From JALZKA01 sp963753385 (GTDB lineage: Bacteria > Actinomycetota > Thermoleophilia > Solirubrobacterales > 70-9), in the NCBI GenBank assembly GCA_963753385.1, contig CAVWCC010000007.1:411374-475373 (forward strand): a stretch of 64,000 nt of DNA, read 5' to 3'. The notes beneath the pieces were generated by a model, which saw nothing but the letters and a program-made list of their open reading frames with translations, was not told the origin of the DNA and ran no database searches. This document shows, in pieces, positions 51,747 through 59,632 of this stretch. The position numbers and the translations under genes were made by a program. The first letter of the stretch is position 1. Every line of letters starts with the position of its first letter.

Positions 51747-53228
51747 GCCACGATCCCCGCGGCTTCATCAAGGTCCCGCGCGCGACCCCGCCCGAGCGCG
51801 ACCCGGCCGAGCGCGTGAAGGACTACGGCGAGATCTACAAGGTCCTGCCCGAGCCCGAGCTGAAGCGCCAGGCGAGCCGCTGCATGGGCTGCGGCGTCCC
51901 GTTCTGCAACCACGCCTGCCCGCTCGGGAACCTGATCCCCGACTGGAACGACCTGACCCGCACCGGCCGCTGGCGCGAGGCGATCGACCAGCTCCACGCC
52001 ACCAACAACTTCCCCGAGTTCACCGGCCTCGTCTGCCCGGCGCCGTGCGAGGACGCCTGCGTCCTCGACATCAACGACGACCCGGTGACGATCAAGCAGA
52101 TCGAGTACGCGATCATCGAGAACGCCTGGGAGGAGGGCTGGGTGAAGCCCAAGCCGCCCGAGACCCGCACCGGCTACACGGTCGGCGTGATCGGCTCCGG
52201 GCCCGCCGGGCTCGCCGCCGCGCAGGAGCTGAACGCCGTCGGCCACGAGGTCACGGTCTACGAGCGCGACGAGGCGCCGGGCGGCCTGATCCGCTTCGGC
52301 GTGCCGGACGCGAAGCTCGAGAAGTGGATCATCGACCGGCGCGTCGGGCTGCTCGCGATGGAGGGGATCCACTTCGAGTACGGCGCGGACGTCGGCGGGA
52401 CCGACCTTCCGGCCGACGAGCTCGCGCTCGCGCCACGACGCGATCGTTGTCGCGACCGGCTCGCGGGTCGAGCGCGAGCTCGACGTGCCGGGCCGCGAGC
52501 TCGGCGGCGTCCACATGGCGATGGACTACCTCTACATCCGCAACCGCTACGTCGCCTCGATCTCGGAGGAGGGCATCCCGGGCCCCGAGCCGGCGGTGCC
52601 GATCGTCGCCGAGGGCAAGGAGGTGGTCGTGATCGGCGGCGGCGACACCGGCATGGACTGCATCTCGAACGCGAACCGCGAGGGCGCGAAGTCGGCGATC
52701 CTGCTCGACGTCTACCCCGAGATCCCGGTCGGCGGCCGCTACGACGAAACGCCCTGGCCGATGCCGCTGAAGCGCTCGGTCACGACCTACGCGCTCGACG
52801 AGGGCGGCGAGCGCCGCTTCGGCACCCAGGTGACGCAGCTCCGCGGCGACGAGCACGGACACGTCCGCGAGCTGGTCGGCCGCAAGGTCACCGGCTCCTC
52901 CTCGCGCACGCTCGAGCCGGTCGAGGGCTCGGAGTTCGCCATGCCCGCCGACCTCGTGCTGATCGCCGTCGGCTTCACCGGCCCCGAGCGGCCGCTGCTG
53001 GACGCGCTTCGCCTCGACCTCGACGAGCGCGGCAACGTCGCCGCGCCGCTCTTCGCCGCGTCGGTGCCCGGCGTCTTCGCCTGCGGCGACGCCCGGGTCG
53101 GCCAATCGCTGATCGTGACCGCGATCGCCGAGGGCCGGCGCTGCGCCCGGATCGCCGACCGCTGGTTGCATGCCCCGGTTGCGGCGCATAGGGTTGCGGC
53201 GGGACAGGCTGAACGGGTATCCCGGTGA
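51743..53228 (+). CDS. gltD: Glutamate synthase small (beta) subunit, one frameshift
   Basis: This FAD-dependent subunit feeds NADPH electrons to GltB. The N-terminal 4Fe-4S Cys sets are CMGCGVPFCNHACPLGN and CPAPCEDACVLDIND. The FAD motif is VGVIGSGPAGLAAAQEL and the NADPH motif VVVIGGGDTGMDC. Near 52430 a one-base break shifts the frame from DLPADELA to HDAIVVATGSRVEREL. The C-terminal VFACGDARVGQSLIVTAIAEG is typical. The GTG at 51743 overlaps the gltB stop. The last codons (ERVSR, then TGA) form the start of conserved leader motif copy B, so the end of the protein may have been set by that element. Confidence 0.93.
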
Positions 53229-53270
53229 GCGACTTTGTCGCGAAAGAAGCTGGGCCCCCTGGTAAGGGCT
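53214..53270 (+). promoter_or_regulatory. Conserved leader motif, copy B (candidate cis-acting RNA or repeat)
   Basis: This 57-nt segment matches the minus strand at 25599-25657: CGGGTA, then CCGGTGAGCGAC, GTCGCGAAAG and CCCTGGTAAGGGCT are shared. It spans the gltD stop and lies 26 bases before the first gene of the alpha-dioxygenase locus. GCGA-CTTTG-TCGC forms a hairpin in place of the GNRA version in copy A. Confidence 0.55.
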
Positions 53271-53284
53271 TATCTACGTAGATA
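53271..53284. promoter_or_regulatory. Perfect 14-bp palindrome upstream of the alpha-dioxygenase locus
   Basis: TATCTAC-GTAGATA is fully self-complementary and lies 12 bp before the ATG at 53297, directly after the leader motif. It is placed to be an operator or to block ribosome access. It differs from the GAGTGAGT palindromes near the TetR gene. Confidence 0.4.
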
Positions 53285-53296
53285 GGGAGTTTTCGA

Positions 53297-53947
53297 ATGA
53301 ACACGACAACCGCCGAACAGACCCCCACGTCCGACGTCGCAACCCGCGTCGCCGAGCTTCGTGAGCTCGCAGCGACCGACGTCGAGGGCGCCGCCCTCCA
53401 GGCCTGGGGGTGGATCGAGGAGCTCGGCGAGCGCGCCTCCTCGGATCGCGAGGGCGCCGAGACGGAGCTCGACGAGCTGTTCGCGCTCGGGAAGGCGCCG
53501 CAGGGCCTCGACGGCGCAACCGAGGGCATCCTCGTCGCCCCGCTGATCCAGCCGGTCGTCGACAGGGTCGCGCGGGTGATCACCTCGGTCTGGATGCCAT
53601 GGCAGGGCAAGAGCTTCGACGCGGCGGCCGGGCGCGGCGACAACCGCCTCACCGGCGAGACCCGCTGGATCGCGAAGCTGCTGTGGCCGCTCTACGGGAC
53701 CAAGCAGGGGCCCGACGGCGAGCGGCTCGCGTTCGACTTCGAGACCCGCGTCGAGCCCGGGATGCTCGACCCGGACACCGAGGTACTGGTGATCGACTAC
53801 GCGCCGGTCGACTCGAACCCGCGGCTGATCATCAAGTCGATCCGCGACGAGCTGGTCGAGATCGTGCCGGGCGCCAACCTCGGCAAGATCCTCTACCGCC
53901 AGGGCAGCGGCTACTCGAACATCGGCTTCTTCGCCCTGCGCAGCTAG
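53297..53947 (+). CDS. Hypothetical protein, first gene of the alpha-dioxygenase locus
   Basis: This 216-residue cytoplasmic protein has an acidic helical N-terminus (DVATRVAELRELAATDVEGA; ALQAWGWIEELGERA). After residue ~90 it becomes strand-rich and ends with alternating hydrophobic strands (VLVIDYAPVDSNPRLIIKSI; ELVEIVPGANLGKILYRQGS; YSNIGFFALRS). The end recalls lipocalin-like lipid-binding beta barrels such as the GxWxG/DUF4334 type, but I cannot confirm a family. It lies 23 bp before the alpha-dioxygenase start on the same strand, so they are probably co-transcribed. A fatty-acid-handling role is inference only. Confidence 0.6.
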   Translation: MNTTTAEQTPTSDVATRVAELRELAATDVEGAALQAWGWIEELGERASSDREGAETELDELFALGKAPQGLDGATEGILVAPLIQPVVDRVARVITSVWMPWQGKSFDAAAGRGDNRLTGETRWIAKLLWPLYGTKQGPDGERLAFDFETRVEPGMLDPDTEVLVIDYAPVDSNPRLIIKSIRDELVEIVPGANLGKILYRQGSGYSNIGFFALRS

Positions 53948-53970
53948 GCGCGGACAGGGGAGGTCGGCTG

Positions 53971-55776
53971 ATGAACGTCATGGGCACGATCGAGAAGGGC
54001 TTCGGCAAGGTCAACGCCACGGTCTTTCGCCAGGTGAACCGGGTCACGGACTGGTGGCACCTGCCGACGCCGATCGCGCTGCTCAACCTGCGCGGACTGC
54101 GGGACGACCTGCGCGAGTCGAACCTGTTTGACACCCGTGCGCCGAGCGACAACGGCGCCCCGCCGACGACCGACGGGCTTCCGAAGCACCGCACCTACGA
54201 CGGCTCGTTCCAGGACCCGACCGATCCCGACATGGGCAGGGCCGGGACAAGGTTCGGCCGCAACGCGCCCACCGAGGCGACCGAGCCCGAGCCGATGCCG
54301 CAGCGGATGGAGCCGAACCCGCGCGAGGTCGCGAACCGGCTGCTGCTGCGCGACGAGTTCAAGCCGGCCACCTCGCTGAACGTGCTCGCCGCCTGCTGGA
54401 TCCAGTTCCAGAACCACGACTGGTTCGGGCATGGCGAGAACGACCCCGACACCTTCATCGAGGTCGAGCTGCCGCCGAGCGACGACTGGCCCGACGGCGA
54501 GGTCATGAAGGTCAAGGCGACGATCCCCGACCGGACCCGCACCGGCAAGAGCGGCCTGCCGCCGACCTTCGTCAACACGGTCACCCACTGGTGGGACCTC
54601 TCGCAGATCTACGGGTCGACCGAGGAGCGGAACCGCGAGCTCCGCTCGGGCGAGGACGGCAAGCTCAAGATCGAGAACGGGATGCTCCCCGAGGAGACCG
54701 AGCGGAAGCTCAAGGGCGTCGACCTGACCGGCTTCTCGGACAACTACTGGGTCGGCCTCGCGCTGCTCCACACGCTGTTCGCCAAGGAGCACAACGCGAT
54801 CTGCGACCACCTCAAGGGCTCGTACCCCACCTGGGACGACGAGCAGCTGTTCCTCACCGCCCGGCTCGTGAACTCGGCGCTCAGCGCCAAGATCCACACG
54901 GTCGAGTGGACGCCGGGGATCCTCGCGAACCCGGTGCTCGAGCGCGCGATGCACGCCAACTGGTACGGGGTCCTGCCGCAGTGGGTCCGCCGCAAGTTCG
55001 GCCACGTCGGCACCGAGATGATCGGCGGCATCGTCGGCTCGGACCAGGAGCACCACACCGCGCCGTACGCGATCACCGAGGAGTTCATCTCCGTCTACCG
55101 CCTGCACCCGCTGCTGCCCGACGACTACGAGGTCCGCAGCCACACGACGGGCGAGGTCGTCGGGGAGACCGACTTCGACCCGATTCAGGGCGCCGGCACC
55201 CGCCCGACGATCGAGGAGTACGGCTGGTCCGACCTCCTCTACTCGTTCGGCATCGCGAACCCGGGCGCGATCACGCTGAAGAACCACCCGAAGGCGCTCT
55301 CGAACCACGTCCGCCTGACCGGCGACCGGGTCGACCTCGGCACGATCGACATCCTCCGTGACCGGGAGCGCGGCGTCCCCCGCTACAACGACTTCCGCGA
55401 GAAGCTCCGCAAGAAGCGGCTCTCGAAGTTCGAGGACCTCTCCGACGACCCGAAGCTGGTCGAGGAGATCCGCGACGTCTACAACGACGACATCGACCGG
55501 GTCGACCTCCAGGTCGGGATGCTGGCCGAGCCGCTCCCGCCCGGGTTCGGGTTCTCCGACACGGCGTTCCGGATCTTCATCCTGATGGCCTCGCGGCGCC
55601 TGCGCTCGGACCGCTTCTTCACCAACGACTACTCGCCCGACGTCTACACGCCCGAGGGCCTGCGGTGGGTCGAGGAGTCGAACATGAGCGACGTCCTCCT
55701 CCGCCACCACCCGGAGCTGGCGCCCGCGCTCGAGGGCATCGAGAACGCGTTCGCGCCCTGGAAGCGGATCCTCTGA
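53971..55776 (+). CDS. Fatty acid alpha-dioxygenase-like haem peroxidase
   Basis: This 601-residue protein belongs to the animal-haem-peroxidase superfamily, closest in motifs to plant alpha-dioxygenases and cyclooxygenases, which oxygenate fatty acids to 2-hydroperoxy products. The distal His is H149 in FQNHDWFGHG, and the catalytic Tyr and proximal His are Y376 and H379 in EFISVYRLHPLLPDDYEV. These positions are close to those in plant alpha-dioxygenases (Tyr about 380-386, His about 383-389). THWWDLSQIYGST and LLHTLFAKEHNAICDHL are family motifs. The length is close to the plant enzymes (~620-640), and there is no signal peptide. AGGGGAGG precedes the ATG. It sits directly before a P450 gene. 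Confidence 0.88.
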   Translation: MNVMGTIEKGFGKVNATVFRQVNRVTDWWHLPTPIALLNLRGLRDDLRESNLFDTRAPSDNGAPPTTDGLPKHRTYDGSFQDPTDPDMGRAGTRFGRNAPTEATEPEPMPQRMEPNPREVANRLLLRDEFKPATSLNVLAACWIQFQNHDWFGHGENDPDTFIEVELPPSDDWPDGEVMKVKATIPDRTRTGKSGLPPTFVNTVTHWWDLSQIYGSTEERNRELRSGEDGKLKIENGMLPEETERKLKGVDLTGFSDNYWVGLALLHTLFAKEHNAICDHLKGSYPTWDDEQLFLTARLVNSALSAKIHTVEWTPGILANPVLERAMHANWYGVLPQWVRRKFGHVGTEMIGGIVGSDQEHHTAPYAITEEFISVYRLHPLLPDDYEVRSHTTGEVVGETDFDPIQGAGTRPTIEEYGWSDLLYSFGIANPGAITLKNHPKALSNHVRLTGDRVDLGTIDILRDRERGVPRYNDFREKLRKKRLSKFEDLSDDPKLVEEIRDVYNDDIDRVDLQVGMLAEPLPPGFGFSDTAFRIFILMASRRLRSDRFFTNDYSPDVYTPEGLRWVEESNMSDVLLRHHPELAPALEGIENAFAPWKRIL

Positions 55777-55788
55777 GGGGCGCTTCCG

Positions 55789-57067
55789 ATGAGCGGCCTC
55801 GGCCGGGCGAGCCTCGTCGAGAACGCCCGCTTCAACGCCACGGTCATCGTCCCGAACGCCGTCCAGGGGATCTTCCGCCGCCGGCGCCAGGCGGTGCGCG
55901 CCGCGACCGACGGCGAACGTGGACGGGCACGCCGTGGGCCTGCTCGAGGGCATGAACCGCTCGTACGAGGCGCGGCCCATCTGGGTCAAGGTCGCGCGCG
56001 ACGACGCGGTGCTGCTGCTCGACCCCGACGATGTTGCCCGCGTCCTCGAGGGATCGCCCGACCCGTTCGCGTCGGACCCCGAAGCCAAGCGAAACGGCAT
56101 GGTCCACTTCCAGCCCGACGCGCTCACGATCTCGCGCGGGGCCGAGTGGAAGAGCCGTCGCGCGTTCACCGAGGCGGTCCTCGGCGAGGCGGCCGGCGTG
56201 CGGGTCGACCAGATCGCGCGCGAGGAGGTCCGCGACCTCGTCGCCGGACCGGTCCGTGAGCGCGGCGGCGAGGTGCACTGGGAGCCGTGGAACCGCGCGC
56301 TCCAGCGCGTCACCCGCCGGGTGATCCTGGGCGACGCCGCGGGCGGCGACTGGGCGCTCACCGACACGCTCGAACGGATGATGTCCGGCGCCAACGGGAT
56401 GCCGGGCGAGCCGGCCGACGAGCTCGAGGCGTTCGAGCGGCGGATCGCCGCGTACGTCGACCGCGCGGAGGAGGGCAGCCTGGCGGCCGCGTTCGCCGCC
56501 GCCCCGCAGGATGAGCTGACGAAACCCGTGGGTCAGGTGACGCACTGGATGTTCGCGCTCGGCGACACGCTCGCGATCAACGCGCTGCGCGCCCTCGTCG
56601 CGCTCGCGTGCCACCCCGAGCAGGCGGACCGCGCGCTCGCCGACGCCGAGGGCGACTACCTCGACGCCTGCCTCCACGAGGCGATGCGCCTCTGGCCCAC
56701 CACGACGATGCTCTCCCGGGTCTCGATCGCGGACACGGAGTGGCTCGGCGAGGAGGTGCCCGACGGGACGCAGTTCGTGATCTCGAACGTCTACGGCCAC
56801 CGCGACCGCGAGCGGATCGACTACGCCGACCGCTTCGCGCCCGAGCAGTGGACGGAGGGCGACGCCGCCTCCAACCCCGCCTTCAACCACTTCAGCCGCG
56901 GCCCGCAGGGATGCCCGGGCACGGACCTCGCGCTGCGTGTCGGCCGCACCGCCGTGCGGGCCCTGCTCGAACGCGGCGTCGAGCCGGCCTCACCGAAGCT
57001 GAACCCCGAGAAGCCGATGCCGCACATGCTCGATTTCTTCGGCGCGCGGGTCCGCGTCGGCGCCTGA
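55789..57067 (+). CDS. Cytochrome P450, one frameshift
   Basis: This haem-thiolate monooxygenase or peroxide isomerase is about 426 residues. The 5' frame gives MSGLGRASLVENARFNATVI and VPNAVQGIFRRRRQA. Near 55900-55915 the frame moves by one and continues ANVDGHAVGLLEGMNRSYEA. The I-helix is FALGDTLAINALRALVAL, the ExxR is in CLHEAMRLWPTT, the PERF-like region is DRFAPEQW, and the haem loop FSRGPQGCPG has the Cys ligand at 56912-56914. The membrane anchor of eukaryotic P450s is absent. It begins 12 bp after the dioxygenase. Pairing of a fatty acid dioxygenase and a P450 matches the logic of fungal Ppo and related oxylipin enzymes; the actual reaction is inference. Confidence 0.85.
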
Positions 57068-57080
57068 ATCGAAATCGGAC

Positions 57081-57114
57081 TTGACAAATGGGGTGAGTGA
57101 GTGCATACTCACTC
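57081..57114 (+). promoter_or_regulatory. tetR promoter and TetR-type operator
   Basis: TTGACA (57081-57086) and CATACT (57104-57109) are spaced by 17 bp. GAGTGAGT-GCAT-ACTCACTC (57095-57114), with 8-bp perfect arms, covers the -10 box and ends two bases before the ATG. A partly degenerate copy precedes the MFS gene. Confidence 0.7.
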
Positions 57115-57116
57115 CC

Positions 57117-57698
57117 ATGAGCACGACCGCAACCTCTCCGAAGAAGACCCTCTCGACCGCTGAGCAGCGGCGTGAGGAGCTCGTCGACGCGGCGATGCGC
57201 GTCTTCGCCGAGCACGGCCCCGCGGCGCCGACCACGGAGATCGCGAAGGAGGCCGGGATCTCGCAGGCCTACGTTTTCCGGCTCTTCCCGACCAAGGAGG
57301 AGCTGTTCGCCGCGGTCACCCGGGAGTCGAGCCGGCGGATGATGACCGCGTTCCGCGCGGCGGCCGCGAAGGCCCGCAAGGAGGGCTCGGACCCGCTTTA
57401 CGAGATGGGCCGTGCCTACGACGAGTTGCTCGAGCGCGACCGCGAGGTGCTGATGGTTCAGCTCTACGCGCGCGTCGCCGCGAGCCGGCTGCCGCTGGTC
57501 CGCGAGGCGATCCAGGACTGCTTCAAGGCCGTGTACGAGCTCGTGAAGCGCGAGTCGGGTGCCGGCCGGGACGAGATCCACGCCTGGTTCGCGCACGGGA
57601 TGCTGTGCGACGTGACGGCGGCGACGGGGATCGACGAGCTCGACGAGGAGTGGGCGAAGGTCCTCTCCTACTCCGAGGGGCGCGAGGACAAGGACTAG
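57117..57698 (+). CDS. TetR-family transcriptional regulator
   Basis: This 193-residue TetR-type repressor has an N-terminal DNA-binding domain at about residues 20-65: RREELVDAAMRVFAEHGPAA, then TTEIAKEAGISQAYVFRLFP and TKEELFAAVTRES. The C-terminal ligand domain is helical (EMGRAYDELLERDREVLMVQ; LPLVREAIQDCFKAVYELVK). The ATG at 57117 is chosen because its promoter and operator end just before it. A 20-bp palindrome at its own promoter and a similar one before the MFS gene indicate autoregulation and control of the exporter. The inducer is probably a lipophilic compound, by analogy with similar pairs. Confidence 0.9.
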   Translation: MSTTATSPKKTLSTAEQRREELVDAAMRVFAEHGPAAPTTEIAKEAGISQAYVFRLFPTKEELFAAVTRESSRRMMTAFRAAAAKARKEGSDPLYEMGRAYDELLERDREVLMVQLYARVAASRLPLVREAIQDCFKAVYELVKRESGAGRDEIHAWFAHGMLCDVTAATGIDELDEEWAKVLSYSEGREDKD

Positions 57699-57746
57699 AC
57701 AAGGCTTTCGACGGGGCGGCTGCGGCCGCCCTTCTTCAGGCATCAA

Positions 57747-57766
57747 GAGTGAGTGATCAATCACAC
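57747..57766 (+). promoter_or_regulatory. Second TetR-type operator, upstream of the MFS gene
   Basis: GAGTGAGT-GATC-AATCACAC matches the operator at 57095-57114 in its whole first arm (8/8) and in 6 of 8 bases of the second arm. It lies 21 bp before the MFS start, between tetR and the exporter. Confidence 0.65.
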
Positions 57767-57787
57767 ATAATGAAGGAGGCGAATCGG

Positions 57788-59246
57788 ATGCAGACCAAGA
57801 CAGGCAAGCGGGCGGCGGGATGGACGCTCGCGATCACCGGCGCGGCGCTCTTCATGACGTCGCTCGACAACCTCGTCGTCGGCGTCGCGCTGCCGTCGAT
57901 CCGAGCGGACCTCGGCGGCTCGATCGAGGCGCTCGAGTGGACGGTCAACGCCTACACGCTGGCGTTCGCGGTGCTGCTGATCACCGGCGCAGCGCTCGGT
58001 GACAGGTTCGGCCGCAAGCGGATGTTCGGGATCGGCGTCGGGATCTTCACCGGCGCCTCGGCGCTGGCCGCGCTGGCGCCCTCGATCGACGCGTTGATCG
58101 CGGCGCGGGCCCTGCAGGGGCTCGGAGCGGCGATCGTCACCCCGCTCACCCTGACCCTGGTCTCGGAGGCCTTCCCGCCGGAGAAGCGCGGTGCGGCCCT
58201 CGGGATCTGGGGCGGGATCAGCGGGCTCGGCGTCGCGATCGGCCCGCTCGTCGGCGGCGCCGTGGTCGAGGGGATCTCGTGGCAGTGGATCTTCTGGCTC
58301 AACGTCCCGATCGGGCTGGCGCTGATCCCGCTCTCCCGCCGGATGCTGAGCGAGTCGCTACGGGCCCGACAGGGCGCTCGACCTGCGCGGCCTCGGCCTC
58401 GCCGGCGCCGGCCTCTTCGGCCTCACGTTCGGGATCATTCGCGGTGAGTCGCTGGGTTGGACCAGCCCGACCGTGTTGACCTCGCTCGCGATCGGCGTCG
58501 CGCTGATCGCGGGGTTCGTCGCCTGGCAGCTCAAGGCGAAGGCCCCAATGCTGCCGCTGCGGATGTTCCGCTCGCGGGCGTTCACCGCAACCAACGGGCT
58601 GTCGTTCGCGATGTTCTTCGGAGCGTTCGGAGCGATCTTCCTGCTGAGCCAGTTCTTCCAGACGGCTCAGGGATACGGCCCGCTCGAGGCCGGCCTGCGG
58701 ACGCTGCCGTGGACCGGAACGCCGATGATCGTGGCGCCGATCGCCGGGATCCTCGCCCAGCGCTACGGCACGCGGCCGCTGATGGTCGCCGGGCTCGCGC
58801 TGCAGGCGATCGGCCTGGCGTGGATCGGCATCGTCACGGCCCCGGATACCCCGTTCGCGCAGCTGGTCGCGCCGTTCGTGATCACCGGCGTCGGGATGTC
58901 GCTGATCTTCCCGACCGCGGCGGCGACGGTGCTCGCCTCCGTGCGGCCCGAGGAGGCCGGCAAGGCGTCGGGCGCGAACAACGCGATCCGCGAGGTCGGC
59001 GGCGTCATGGGCGTCGCGGTCCTGGCCTCGGTGTTCGCGGCGACCGGCGGCTACGAGTCACCGCAGGCGTTCACCGACGGCGTCACGGCGGCGCTGCCGG
59101 TCGCGGTGGTCGTGCTGGCGATCGGCGCGATCCTGGCCCTGTTCGTGCCATCGGGCATGGCCAAGGTGGAGGAGCCGGTCACCGAGGAGGCGGAGGAACG
59201 GCGCTCGGCCCGCGAGCCGGAGCCGGCGTTCGCCGAGGCCGCCTAG
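57788..59246 (+). CDS. MFS exporter of the DHA2 (14-helix) type, one frameshift
   Basis: This drug:H+ antiporter of about 485 residues resembles EmrB/QacA. Motif C-like GISGLGVAIGPLVGG, motif A GDRFGRKRMFG and the N-terminal MTSLDNLVVGVALPSIRADL are family marks. Near 58365 one base is lost, and the second frame continues DRALDLRGLGLAGAGLFGLT and then many helices (VLTSLAIGVALIAGFVAW; GLSFAMFFGAFGAIFLLSQ; AVVVLAIGAILALFVPSG). AAGGAGG eight bases before the ATG at 57788 fixes the start. It is preceded by a TetR-like operator and follows tetR, dioxygenase and P450, so export of the locus product is the simplest reading. Confidence 0.85.
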
Positions 59247-59310
59247 CCACGGTCACGCCGAGGCGCCCGGTTGCCCCAGGCGGGTGGCCGGGCGCCGGCG
59301 CGCTCACACC

Positions 59311-59358
59311 GCGAACGTCCCGCAAGGGGGTGTATAGCGCGCCACGCGGGACGTTCGC
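59311..59358. repeat. 46-bp palindromic interspersed element, copy 2
   Basis: Arms GCGAACGTCCCGC (59311-59323) and GCGGGACGTTCGC (59346-59358) form a perfect 13-bp stem. The core has GGGGGTGTATAG and GCGCC. The 46-bp part 59312-59357 matches 46006-46051 in arm sequence and 26-bp spacing. It lies 65 bp after the MFS gene and could end that transcript. Confidence 0.75.
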
Positions 59359-59403
59359 CGTGGTTCGGGCGTCTTTAGGTACCTGAAGAGTCCCAAATTT
59401 GGC

Positions 59404-59432
59404 TTGACTATTGGACCTTCAGTCCCTAATCT
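59404..59432 (+). promoter_or_regulatory. Possible distal sigA promoter P1
   Basis: TTGACT (59404-59409) and TAATCT (59427-59432) are spaced by 17 bp, about 200 bp before the sigma factor start. This is a good sigma-70-type promoter. The 59247-59632 gap otherwise holds the palindromic repeat and promoter P2, with no coding sequence. Confidence 0.55.
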
Positions 59433-59560
59433 GTTCCGTCCCTCCACGGCGGGTGCCAGTCGCTTTCCCGGTCTACGCCCCGCCCGCAGGAATGTGTAAA
59501 GCGCCGAAGATGGACGGCGTTTGGTGGCGCGGAATCCGCTCTGTGAGCGGGTTTGCGTAG

Positions 59561-59589
59561 TTGCATTGCGAACAAAAGTTCGCTATACT
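59561..59589 (+). promoter_or_regulatory. Proximal sigA promoter P2 with SOS (LexA)-like box
   Basis: TTGCAT (59561-59566) and TATACT (59584-59589) are spaced by 17 bp. The spacer is almost filled by CGAAC-AAAA-GTTCG (59569-59582; with flanking G/C a 16-bp palindrome), the Gram-positive SOS-box pattern CGAAC-N4-GTTCG. A repressor bound there would cover both promoter elements. Confidence 0.65.
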
Positions 59590-59632
59590 TTTTGAAGCAA
59601 AGACCAGATTGACAGAGCCCGGAAGGAATCGA

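Noticed and set aside
53410..53947. An N-terminal extension of the alpha-dioxygenase overlapping the first gene of the locus
   Set aside because: The extension is the wrong frame of the 53297 gene and is Arg/Gly-rich. AGGGGAGG before the ATG at 53971 marks the real start.
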